A stretch of DNA of 6,203 nt from the NCBI GenBank assembly GCA_018399455.1, contig JAGYOT010000125.1:1-6203 (forward strand), written 5' to 3'. Shown in pieces: positions 1-6,203 of the stretch. The position numbers were made by a program, and so were the translations under genes. Each line of letters opens with the position of its first letter. Positions within the stretch are counted from its first letter, which is position 1. Source of the DNA: Desulfobacterales bacterium. Lineage in GTDB: Bacteria; Desulfobacterota; Desulfobacteria; Desulfobacterales; Desulfosalsimonadaceae. The notes beneath the pieces were generated by a model. That model was not told the DNA's origin and ran no database searches. It saw only the letters and a list, made by a program, of their open reading frames with translations.

Positions 1-710
1 ACGGCACCATGGCCCGGATGCCGACGCTTGAAAAATTCAGCGAAGAACATGGCATCGGCATCTGTACTATTGAAAAACTGGTTGAATACCGGATGCGCAC
101 CGAATCTTTTGTTCATAAGGCGGTTGAAGCCCAAATTCCTACGGCCCATGCCGGCACCTTCCGGGTTATCGTATATGAAAACGACATGGAGGATCTGCAG
201 CATATCGCTCTTATCAAAGGCGAGATTGATCCGAAAAAACCTATTCTGGTTCGGGTCCATTCGGAATGCTTAACCGGCGATATTTTCGGCTCGCTTCGCT
301 GCGACTGCGGAGACCAGCTTCACAAATCCATGGTGATGATGGATGAGGAAGGCTCTGGCGTATTGCTTTATGTCCGGCAGGAAGGTCGGGGGATCGGCCT
401 GGTCAACAAGCTCAAGGCCTATGTGCTACAGGATCAGGGCTATGATACAGTCGAGGCCAATGAGAAACTGGGGTTTAAGGCTGATCTCCGTGATTACGGA
501 ATCGGAGCCCAGGTGCTGGTTGACCTTGGGGTCCGTAAGATGCGCCTGATTACCAACAACCCCAAAAAAATCGTCGGCCTTGAGGGATACGGGCTAAGCG
601 TCGTGGACCGCGTCCCCATTCAGATTGAACCCAATGAGTTCAACCGCTGCTACCTGGAATGCAAGCGGCTGAAGATGGGCCATTATTTGAATATTGACAC
701 GACCCCCTAG
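1..710 (+). CDS. ribBA: RibBA, bifunctional DHBP synthase / GTP cyclohydrolase II (5' truncated by window edge)
   Basis: This is the C-terminal part of a cytosolic riboflavin-pathway enzyme. The frame is already open at base 1, where DGTMARMP matches the end of the 3,4-dihydroxy-2-butanone 4-phosphate synthase (RibB) domain, so the ATG at base 9 is internal and not the start. Counting from that methionine, RibB ends near residue 30, a short linker follows, and a complete GTP cyclohydrolase II domain spans about 45-228. That domain shows the zinc cysteines C87, C98 and C100 (SECLTGD...LRCDCG), the GTP-binding RQEGRGIG at 123-130, LRDYGIGAQ at 160-168 and TNNPKK at 182-187. The GCH II domain opens GTP to the diaminopyrimidine precursor, and the RibB domain makes the four-carbon unit from ribulose 5-phosphate. 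All the motifs seen are intact, so both products should be made. ribH follows after 34 bases, consistent with one operon. Any FMN riboswitch would lie upstream of the window. Confidence 0.96.
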   Translation, partial: GTMARMPTLEKFSEEHGIGICTIEKLVEYRMRTESFVHKAVEAQIPTAHAGTFRVIVYENDMEDLQHIALIKGEIDPKKPILVRVHSECLTGDIFGSLRCDCGDQLHKSMVMMDEEGSGVLLYVRQEGRGIGLVNKLKAYVLQDQGYDTVEANEKLGFKADLRDYGIGAQVLVDLGVRKMRLITNNPKKIVGLEGYGLSVVDRVPIQIEPNEFNRCYLECKRLKMGHYLNIDTTP

Positions 711-730
711 GCCGGTGTTCATTAACATCA

Positions 731-735
731 AAGGA
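731..735 (+). promoter_or_regulatory. ribH: Shine-Dalgarno site deciding the ribH start
   Basis: AAGGA ends 9 bases before the ATG at 745. This supports that start over the longer in-frame start at 694. A second purine-rich stretch, AAAGGTG, touches the ATG directly and is too close to act as a normal ribosome-binding site. Confidence 0.6.
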
Positions 736-744
736 ATAAAGGTG

Positions 745-1221
745 ATGCCTAACGTTATTGAAGGAAGTCTGGTTGCCGAAAAGAAACGGTTCGCCCTGAT
801 TGCCAGCCGTTTCAATGATTTTATTTCAGACAGGCTCGTCAGTGGCGCCGTTGACGCCCTGCAGCGCAGCGGTGTTTCGGAGGCGGGCATTGATATCGTA
901 AAAGTGCCCGGCTCTTTTGAAATACCGCTGATTGCGAAAAAAATTGCTCAGGCCAAACGATATGATGCAGTGATCTGCCTTGGCGCGGTGATCCGTGGCT
1001 CAACACCGCACTTCGATTACGTCAGCGCTGAAGTATCCAAAGGCATCGCGGCAGTAAGCCTGGAAACCGGAGTCCCGGTCATCTTCGGAGTAATTACAAC
1101 CGATACCATTGAACAGGCAATTGAACGCGCCGGCACCAAGGCCGGCAACAAAGGGTGGAGCGCCGCCATTGCGGCTATTGAAATGACCAATTTAATCGAC
1201 TCCATTGAAGGGCTCGTTTAA
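745..1221 (+). CDS. ribH: 6,7-dimethyl-8-ribityllumazine synthase
   Basis: Lumazine synthase condenses the two products of the RibBA route into 6,7-dimethyl-8-ribityllumazine, the substrate of riboflavin synthase. Members form pentamers or 60-mer capsids in the cytosol. At 158 residues the protein has the usual length. Family landmarks are SRFND at 21-25 with the substrate-stacking F23, VPGSFEIP at 54-61, [14 protein letters not shown] at 80-93 with the general-base histidine H89, and [11 protein letters not shown] at 127-137 with the phosphate-binding R128. The ATG at 745 is chosen because AAGGA lies 9 bases upstream and the protein then begins as family members do. An in-frame ATG at 694 would add 17 atypical residues and overlap ribBA, and a GTG at 742 is a minor alternative. 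The gene sits between ribBA and nusB on the same strand, most likely in one transcript. Confidence 0.96.
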   Translation: MPNVIEGSLVAEKKRFALIASRFNDFISDRLVSGAVDALQRSGVSEAGIDIVKVPGSFEIPLIAKKIAQAKRYDAVICLGAVIRGSTPHFDYVSAEVSKGIAAVSLETGVPVIFGVITTDTIEQAIERAGTKAGNKGWSAAIAAIEMTNLIDSIEGLV

Positions 1222-1229
1222 ATTCATTC

Positions 1230-1670
1230 ATGAGCACCCGACACAAATCAAGAGAAATGGCCCTGCAGATTCTCTACTGCATGGACATGCTGGGGGATCA
1301 CTCGGAGGAGCTGCTGGAGCATGCCGGCAGGCTGGTGGCCCCTAAACAGACGCCCTCAGCTTTCTGCTATCGTCTGATCCGGGGTGTAATCAACAATCGG
1401 GCAGTGCTTGACCGGGTTATTGAAAACCATTCCAGCAACTGGCGCATCCACCGAATGAGCGGGGTGGACCGGAACCTTCTGCGGCTGGCGGTTTATGAAA
1501 TGCTTTACTGCGCGGATATTCCGGCCAAGGTCTCAATTAATGAAGCCATTGAGATCGGCAAAAAGTTCGGAACCGAAGAGACCGGCCCGTTTGTCAACGG
1601 GGTTCTGGATGCGGTCCGCCAGCATCACGGACACGAGGCTTCGTCAGCTGCTCTAAGCGATGATAGCTGA
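1230..1670 (+). CDS. nusB: Transcription antitermination factor NusB
   Basis: NusB is a small all-helical RNA-binding protein. With NusE (S10) it binds boxA RNA and helps RNA polymerase read through rRNA operons. The 146-residue length is normal. The opening [10 protein letters not shown], the central [16 protein letters not shown] (77-92), and [17 protein letters not shown] (103-119) followed by FVNGVLDAV (121-129) match the family along the whole chain. The C-terminus after about residue 131 is a short variable tail. The ATG lies 8 bases after the ribH stop with no convincing Shine-Dalgarno (TTCATTC precedes it), so translation probably depends on ribosomes finishing ribH. The ribH-nusB pairing is common across bacteria and has no direct biochemical link that I can see. 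Confidence 0.96.
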   Translation: MSTRHKSREMALQILYCMDMLGDHSEELLEHAGRLVAPKQTPSAFCYRLIRGVINNRAVLDRVIENHSSNWRIHRMSGVDRNLLRLAVYEMLYCADIPAKVSINEAIEIGKKFGTEETGPFVNGVLDAVRQHHGHEASSAALSDDS

Positions 1671-1720
1671 ATTCGAATATCGCCATAAATCTCATCAACC
1701 GAGAGCAAGAAAAAACATTA

Positions 1721-1726
1721 AAGGAG
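1721..1726 (+). promoter_or_regulatory. Strong Shine-Dalgarno before the trpB-like gene
   Basis: AAGGAG lies 6 bases before the ATG at 1733. It is the most canonical ribosome-binding site in the window and fixes this start. The 62-base gap after nusB shows no clear hairpin terminator and no convincing promoter, so read-through from nusB remains possible. Confidence 0.7.
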
Positions 1727-1732
1727 TCAGTC

Positions 1733-3109
1733 ATGGAGTTACGCAGATATAGCCTGCGGGAAGACGAAATCCCCCGGCAATGGTACAACATTCTTGCCGA
1801 TATCAACCTGAACCCGCCGCTCGGCCCGGACGGAAATCCCATCAATCCGGACCAGCTGGCACCGGTTTTCCCCATGAACCTGATTGAACAGGAGGTCAGC
1901 ACCGAGCGCTGGATCGATATACCGGAAGATGTTTTAACGGTATTGAACTTATGGCGTCCTTCACCCCTTGTACGGGCCCTGAATCTGGAAAAAGCCCTGG
2001 ATACACCGGCCAGAATTTATTATAAAAACGAAAGCGTTAGTCCTCCTGGAAGCCACAAACCCAATACCGCTGTTCCGCAGGCTTATTATAACAAAGTCTT
2101 CGGCATCAAGCGCATGACGACGGAAACCGGAGCCGGCCAGTGGGGCAGCGCCCTTTCCTTTGCCTGCGCGCAATACGGGTTGGACTGCAAGATCTACATG
2201 GTACGGGTCTCGTTTGATCAAAAACCCTACCGGAAATTCATGATGGCAGCCTGGGGCGGCAATTGCATTCCAAGCCCCAGCCGTGAAACCAGAGCCGGGC
2301 GCGCGGCCCTTGAAAAAGATCCGGATACACCGGGGAGCCTGGGTATTGCAATCAGCGAAGCCATTGAGGAGGCGGTTGCCGATGAAACCGGGCGCACCCG
2401 GTATTCACTGGGTTCCGTATTAAACCATGTGCTGCTGCACCAGACCATTATCGGGCTGGAGGCCAAAAAACAAATGGCACTGGCCGGCGATTACCCGGAC
2501 ATCATTATCGGCTGCGCCGGCGGGGGAAGCAATTTTGCGGGCCTTTCCTTTCCTTTTGTCCAGGATAAAATAAACGGCAGGCAAATTGAAATCTATCCGG
2601 TTGAACCGACCGGATGCCCCACCCTGACCAAGGCTCCGTTTGTCTATGATCACGGTGATACCGCCCGTTACACGCCGCTGCTTCCCATGCACAGCCTGGG
2701 CCACTCGTTTGTACCCCCGGCTTTTCACTCCGGCGGCCTCAGGTACCACGGCATGGCTCCCACGGTAAGCCAACTGGTGGATGAAGGACTGTTCACGCCC
2801 AAGTCGGTCAAGCAAAGCCAGGTCTTTGAAGCCGGCATTCTGCTGGCCCGGACCGAAGGCATCATACCGGCACCGGAAACCACGCATGCTTTGGCCACTG
2901 TCATTGATGAGGCCAGGAAAGCCAAGGAAGAGGGCAAGGAAAAGGTAATTCTGTTTAACTGGAGCGGCCACGGCCTGCTTGATCTGACTGCCTATGACGC
3001 ATACCTGTCCGGACAGATCAAGGATATCATCCTCTCTGAAGCAGACATCAAGGAATGCGAAAAGATTTATGCGGATTTTCCCAAACCCCGGCACCTGACG
3101 CATAAGTAG
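1733..3109 (+). CDS. trpB: TrpB2-type (long) tryptophan synthase beta chain, PLP-dependent
   Basis: This is a fold-type II PLP enzyme of the long TrpB2 branch, which joins indole and serine to give tryptophan. The protein is 458 residues, longer than ordinary TrpB (about 400). It carries the branch's N-terminal extension (PRQWYNI, residues 15-21, then a proline-rich stretch) before the catalytic core. Key sites are GSHKPNTA at 106-113 with K109 as the PLP lysine, ETGAGQWG at 131-138 with the catalytic-type E131, the PLP phosphate loop CAGGGSN at 261-267, HSGGLRYHG at 332-340, [12 protein letters not shown] at 375-386 and WSGHG at 410-414. TrpB2 proteins generally do not form a tight complex with TrpA. 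No trpA or other trp gene is visible here; the gene lies between nusB and a small cysteine-rich protein gene. The fold and branch are near certain. The physiological role (indole salvage versus main synthase) is not shown by the sequence. Confidence 0.92.
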   Translation: MELRRYSLREDEIPRQWYNILADINLNPPLGPDGNPINPDQLAPVFPMNLIEQEVSTERWIDIPEDVLTVLNLWRPSPLVRALNLEKALDTPARIYYKNESVSPPGSHKPNTAVPQAYYNKVFGIKRMTTETGAGQWGSALSFACAQYGLDCKIYMVRVSFDQKPYRKFMMAAWGGNCIPSPSRETRAGRAALEKDPDTPGSLGIAISEAIEEAVADETGRTRYSLGSVLNHVLLHQTIIGLEAKKQMALAGDYPDIIIGCAGGGSNFAGLSFPFVQDKINGRQIEIYPVEPTGCPTLTKAPFVYDHGDTARYTPLLPMHSLGHSFVPPAFHSGGLRYHGMAPTVSQLVDEGLFTPKSVKQSQVFEAGILLARTEGIIPAPETTHALATVIDEARKAKEEGKEKVILFNWSGHGLLDLTAYDAYLSGQIKDIILSEADIKECEKIYADFPKPRHLTHK

Positions 3110-3125
3110 CGGCCGCAGATCTAAA

Positions 3126-3416
3126 ATGACCGATAAAGAAAACGAAATCACTTACGAAAAACTGAAACGCCGCTGTCCAAGACTGGGCAGTGAAGTATCA
3201 TTTGCCTATTGTCTGACCGGCGGCGCTGATGAAAAACCCTGCTGGAAAATATTTGACTGCTGGTGGGAAATCTTTGACGTTACCGCTTACCTGAAAACGC
3301 GTCTTTCACCTGAAACCTTCGAAGCACTCAAGGCCAGGGCATCCGCCCCGCCTGAGAACAAACTCACCAGTATTATTGAAATCGCCCAGCAGGCAAAAAA
3401 GGCAAAAAATAAATAG
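3126..3416 (+). CDS. Conserved-looking small protein with four cysteines (function unknown)
   Basis: I cannot assign a function to this 96-residue protein. Residues 16-47 hold a compact pattern: C17 (CPRLG), C29 (FAYC), C39 (PCWKIFDC) and C45 followed by WW. The spacings are 11, 9 and 5 residues, which would suit a structural zinc or iron-sulfur site, though this is inference. No signal peptide or membrane segment is visible, and the C-terminus is a lysine-rich tail. The cysteine pattern resembles small hypothetical proteins I associate with Desulfobacterota, but I cannot name a family. The ATG is 16 bases after the trpB stop and has a poor Shine-Dalgarno. Its TAG stop lies inside the ribosome-binding site of the next gene, so it is probably co-translated with the metallo-beta-lactamase-fold hydrolase. 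Coding potential is supported by this tight packing and by the ordered cysteine motif. Confidence 0.8.
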   Translation: MTDKENEITYEKLKRRCPRLGSEVSFAYCLTGGADEKPCWKIFDCWWEIFDVTAYLKTRLSPETFEALKARASAPPENKLTSIIEIAQQAKKAKNK

Positions 3417-3419
3417 GAG
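3415..3419 (+). promoter_or_regulatory. Shine-Dalgarno overlapping the upstream stop codon, supporting a TTG start
   Basis: AGGAG spans 3415-3419 and shares bases with the TAG stop (3414-3416) of the cysteine-rich small gene. It sits 7 bases before TTG at 3427. The first in-frame ATG upstream (3376) lies inside the preceding gene and would add 17 basic residues absent from this enzyme family. The next ATG downstream would remove the first beta strand. Confidence 0.7.
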
Positions 3420-3426
3420 TGCGCCA

Positions 3427-4053
3427 TTGATTATCAAAACCCTCGCTGTTGGACCGATTATGGCTAATTGCTACATCGTCGGTTGTGAAAACAGCAAACA
3501 GGCAGCGGTCATTGATCCGGGCGATGATGCGGACAGAATACTGATGGCCTTGGCCGAAGATAAGCTTACAGTCAAATATATACTCAACACTCATGGCCAT
3601 TTTGACCATGTTGGCGCCAACCGTCGGCTTAAGGACGCGACTGGCGGCCAGCTTTTGATCCATGAAAAGGACGCGCCCATGCTGGCGGCCCTGCCCCGGG
3701 CAGCCGCCGCCTTCGGTCTTTCCGCGGAGGACTCGCCGCCGCCTGACCGGACGATTGATGACGGGGATCAGATCACCTTTGGGGATATTACATTTGAGGT
3801 GCTTTATACTCCGGGGCACTCTCCGGGCGGCGTCTCATTTCATTCGGACGGGGCCGTATTTGTGGGGGACACTCTTTTTGCTGGCTCCATCGGCCGAACC
3901 GACTTTGAAGGAGGCGACTTCAAAACCCTGATTGCAAGCATCAAAAACAAACTGTTCCCCCTTGGTGACGACGTAACGGTTTATACAGGTCACGGCCCCG
4001 CCACCACCATCGGCCAGGAAAAACGAATGAATCCCTTCCTGCGCATGGGTTAA
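3427..4053 (+). CDS. Metallo-beta-lactamase-fold hydrolase, GloB/YcbL (glyoxalase II-like) type
   Basis: This is a cytosolic binuclear-metal hydrolase of the glyoxalase II-like branch. Counting from the TTG at 3427 it has 208 residues, which is typical of the short YcbL-like group and lacks the extra C-terminal helical domain of true glyoxalase II. The metal ligands are all present: THGHFDH with H56, H58, D60 and H61, then H131 in TPGHSPGG, D148 in VGDTLF, and H189 in YTGHGP. GSIGRTDFEGGD at 153-164 is characteristic of the branch. No rhodanese domain is fused, and the ETHE1-type persulfide dioxygenase role is not specifically supported. The substrate is likely a thioester or similar, but the sequence does not say which. 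The gene is packed against the cysteine-rich small gene, with translational coupling likely, and is followed after 17 bases by a convergent gene. Confidence 0.93.
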   Translation: MIIKTLAVGPIMANCYIVGCENSKQAAVIDPGDDADRILMALAEDKLTVKYILNTHGHFDHVGANRRLKDATGGQLLIHEKDAPMLAALPRAAAAFGLSAEDSPPPDRTIDDGDQITFGDITFEVLYTPGHSPGGVSFHSDGAVFVGDTLFAGSIGRTDFEGGDFKTLIASIKNKLFPLGDDVTVYTGHGPATTIGQEKRMNPFLRMG

Positions 4054-4070
4054 AGGCGATTTGCGAATCT

Positions 4071-4454
4071 TCAGAACGCACCGATCTGACAGGGCTTTAT
4101 TTTAACATTCATTGTTTCGCAGGCAGCGCTGACCTGCATACGGCGAATCTTCAGGCGGTCAGCAATCGCCCAGGCAGTGCGGCAAGGCAGGCATCCATCG
4201 TCAAGCCCCTCCTGAATTGCTGCTGCCAGCTCCGCGTCCACGCGCTCCAGGGGAGATACAATCTTTTTATGGGGAGGGTAACCAAACAGGCCAAGCTGAC
4301 ACTGGTTCAGATGAAGCCCCAGTCTGTCCGCATATTCTCCCACCACCTCCGGCGATACATCCCATGCCGCCGCAACTTCAAATGCGGCGGCACAGGACAA
4401 AAACCCGTCCTGCGCCGCGTCTGACAATGCTTCATCTATTTTATCCACCGACAT
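4071..4454 (-). CDS. Unrecognised 127-residue protein with an internal duplication of a Cys-containing helical unit
   Basis: I do not recognise a named family. The protein consists of two units offset by 70 residues (about 4-59 and 70-127). In both, a cysteine (C21; C91) follows an LS or LP pair and is exactly 31 residues from a second cysteine (C52; C122), which opens CQ[LI]G.F. Between the cysteines each unit reads like a helix-turn-helix, for example AAAWDVSPEVVGEYADRLGL at 28-47. Possible roles are a DNA-binding or metal/redox-sensing protein, but this is inference from shape only. No signal peptide or transmembrane segment is visible. C88 and C112 are additional cysteines in unit 2. The ATG at 4454 is the only start before an upstream in-frame stop; AAAGG lies 12 bases before it, a long spacing. 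The gene is the only leftward one here, with a strong promoter about 210 bases upstream. Confidence 0.82.
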   Translation of the reverse strand: MSVDKIDEALSDAAQDGFLSCAAAFEVAAAWDVSPEVVGEYADRLGLHLNQCQLGLFGYPPHKKIVSPLERVDAELAAAIQEGLDDGCLPCRTAWAIADRLKIRRMQVSAACETMNVKIKPCQIGAF

Positions 4455-4545
4455 TCGAATTTGCCGCCTTTCTGTTGTGCGCCATTAATAAAAAACCGGC
4501 TGCTGACCCGGATGCCCGACCGTTAACCGTCCCATTGATGAGCTT

Positions 4546-4579
4546 AAAAAAAACAGGGCAAAATCACAACACCCTTTTT
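4546..4579. terminator. Weak bidirectional terminator-like element inside the leader
   Basis: AGGG (4555-4558) and CCCT (4572-4575) form a 4-bp stem with a 13-base loop. It is flanked by eight A on the left (eight U in leftward RNA) and five T on the right, and with a one-base bulge the A/T runs can lengthen the stem. In the leftward direction it could end a transcript of about 120 bases or attenuate the downstream gene. The short GC stem makes this tentative. Confidence 0.25.
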
Positions 4580-4596
4580 GTCCAACCGGCTTAAGT

Positions 4597-4613
4597 CCCG
4601 GACACGGTCCGGG
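4597..4613. repeat. Perfect hairpin, 7-bp GC-rich stem with 3-base loop
   Basis: CCCGGAC (4597-4603), loop ACG, GTCCGGG (4607-4613). A flanking AAGT/ACTT pairing (4593-4596 with 4618-4621) can extend it across a 4-base bulge. It lacks a proper U-tract on either strand, so it is better read as part of a structured leader than as a terminator. Confidence 0.6.
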
Positions 4614-4664
4614 TTTAACTTGAAAATCACTCACTTTAGGTTGAATAAGCCATCCGGGTTTGTT

Positions 4665-4690
4665 AATCACATTATTATAACATTGTGATT
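4665..4690. repeat. Inverted repeat spanning the leftward -10 (possible operator)
   Basis: AATCACA (4665-4671) and TGTGATT (4684-4690) are perfect 7-base inverted arms separated by 12 bases. They bracket the whole extended -10 element of the leftward promoter. The arms resemble CRP/FNR-family half-sites (TGTGA) but in the outward orientation, so no known regulator is claimed. A regulator-binding role is inferred from position only. Confidence 0.4.
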
Positions 4691-4702
4691 GAGTACAATC
4701 AA
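4674..4702 (-). promoter_or_regulatory. Strong leftward sigma-70-type promoter with extended -10
   Basis: Read on the minus strand, -35 TTGATT (4702-4697, 4 of 6 to consensus) is followed by exactly 17 bases and a perfect -10 TATAAT (4679-4674). The -10 is preceded by TGT, giving the extended element TGTTATAAT. Transcription would start near 4667, an A on the minus strand, and run toward the 127-residue protein gene through a leader of about 210 bases. The match is far better than anything else in the window. That the promoter is used in vivo is inference. Confidence 0.65.
4686..4701. repeat. Dyad TGATTG-N4-CAATCA over the leftward -35 (possible operator)
   Basis: TGATTG (4686-4691) and CAATCA (4696-4701) are perfect 6-base arms around AGTA. 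The dyad covers most of the leftward -35 hexamer and part of the spacer, where a bound protein would block polymerase. The size and 4-base gap recall FNR-family sites (TTGAT-N4-ATCAA), but the bases differ. The dyad shares TGATT with the neighbouring inverted repeat, so the two cannot both be fully occupied. Confidence 0.4.
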
Positions 4703-4781
4703 AGCGGCGAATCCGAATTTCTCAAACGCCTAAGCAAGTGAATGCATCAACACAAACACCCATGCAGGAAACCGATTATCG

Positions 4782-6203
<1,422 letters not shown>

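Larger units (their letters stand above)
4490..4667 (-). ncRNA. Candidate structured leader RNA or small RNA
   Basis: The minus-strand RNA predicted from the promoter can form nested helices by eye. P1 is a perfect 9-bp pairing of 4659-4651 with 4514-4506 (ACCCGGATG / CATCCGGGT). P2 pairs 4650-4646 with 4546-4542 (GCUUA / UAAGC). P3 pairs 4645-4639 with 4587-4581 (7 bp, one wobble). An inner hairpin pairs 4613-4607 with 4603-4597 (7 bp, 3-base loop). The 5' strands of P1, P2 and P3 are contiguous. The 3' strand of P1 overlaps a short CCGG...CCGG hairpin (4511-4496) followed by six U (4495-4490), so the closed fold and a terminator-like fold would exclude each other, as in riboswitches. I matched it to no known RNA class. 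Conservation and expression are unknown, so it could also be a plain leader. Confidence 0.35.
4455..4781. other. Intergenic regulatory region between the leftward gene and ispG
   Basis: This is the only stretch over 300 bases without a convincing protein gene. From right to left it contains the short ispG leader, two overlapping dyad symmetries, a strong leftward promoter, and a leader of about 210 bases that can form nested helices with two U-tracts. No convincing rightward promoter for ispG was found. TACAAT at 4694-4699 is a passable -10 but has no good -35 at 16-18 bases. The open frames crossing this stretch show no family features. Confidence 0.8.

Noticed and set aside
694..744. Longer ribH with 17 extra N-terminal residues
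   Set aside because: It would overlap ribBA, lacks a ribosome-binding site and adds residues unlike family N-termini; the ATG at 745 has AAGGA upstream.
1650..1710. GCTCT...AGAGC pairing after nusB as a terminator
   Set aside because: The arms are only five bases with a very long loop and no U-tract, so it does not support a terminator.
3109..3122. Adjacent NotI (GCGGCCGC) and BglII (AGATCT) sites between two genes, like a cloning linker
   Set aside because: The flanking genes are continuous in strand and spacing and no vector sequence is visible; chance in moderately GC-rich DNA is the simpler reading.
2420..3151. Long open frame (243 codons) on the minus strand
   Set aside because: It is fully antisense to the well-supported trpB-like gene, shows no family motif and has no ribosome-binding site; it is a GC-driven shadow.
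4217..4594. Rightward open frame of 125 codons, proline-rich
   Set aside because: It is antisense to the duplicated-Cys gene and runs on into the structured leader. Composition is low-complexity and no motif or start signal supports it.
4485..4670. 61-codon minus-strand frame in the intergenic region
   Set aside because: Its start lies upstream of the predicted transcription start near 4667, so it could not be translated from that RNA. No ribosome-binding site or protein features were seen.
4455..4781. Known riboswitch, 6S RNA, SRP RNA or tRNA in the gap
   Set aside because: I compared the leader with the conserved cores I know (TPP, FMN, c-di-GMP, fluoride, 6S, SRP) and none fits; no cloverleaf is present. 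A covariance-model search was not possible.

Overview
The window is a compact chromosomal stretch of bacterial housekeeping genes at middling GC. Its gene content and protein flavour fit an anaerobic member of the Desulfobacterota (former Deltaproteobacteria, sulfate-reducer-like). The reasons are a fused RibBA followed by RibH and NusB, a long TrpB2-type tryptophan synthase beta chain standing alone, a non-heterotrimeric MEP-pathway IspG, an archaeal/eukaryotic-type ProRS, and two small cysteine-patterned proteins of a kind I associate with that group. This placement is an inference from family resemblance, not from a search.

Layout. Bases 1-1670 hold a rightward riboflavin/antitermination run: the 3' part of ribBA (DHBP synthase tail plus complete GTP cyclohydrolase II domain), ribH and nusB, with gaps of 34 and 8 bases. 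Bases 1733-4053 continue rightward with a TrpB2-like gene, a 96-residue protein with four cysteines, and a metallo-beta-lactamase-fold hydrolase of the GloB/YcbL type. The hydrolase very probably starts at a TTG whose Shine-Dalgarno overlaps the preceding stop codon. Bases 4071-4454 carry a leftward gene for an unrecognised 127-residue protein made of two copies of one cysteine-containing unit. Bases 4455-4781 are the only long non-coding stretch. Bases 4782-6203 hold ispG and then the 5' part of proS, which runs off the window.

How the genes work together. RibBA makes both precursors of lumazine (from GTP and ribulose 5-phosphate) and RibH joins them, so the first two genes form consecutive steps of flavin synthesis. 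NusB is a frequent neighbour of ribH and serves rRNA transcription antitermination. IspG performs the penultimate iron-sulfur step of isoprenoid precursor synthesis. ProRS charges tRNA-Pro.

The least ordinary part is the 327-base gap with the leftward gene beside it. On the minus strand it has a near-ideal promoter (extended -10 TGTTATAAT, 17-base spacer, -35 TTGATT) overlapped by two dyad symmetries. Next comes a leader of about 210 bases that can fold into nested helices closed by a perfect 9-bp pairing and that contains two U-tracts. Then comes the duplicated-cysteine protein gene. This may be a regulated, possibly self-regulated, unit or a small RNA. No CRISPR array, transposon, phage gene, tRNA or rRNA was seen, and I found no clear undescribed multi-gene system.
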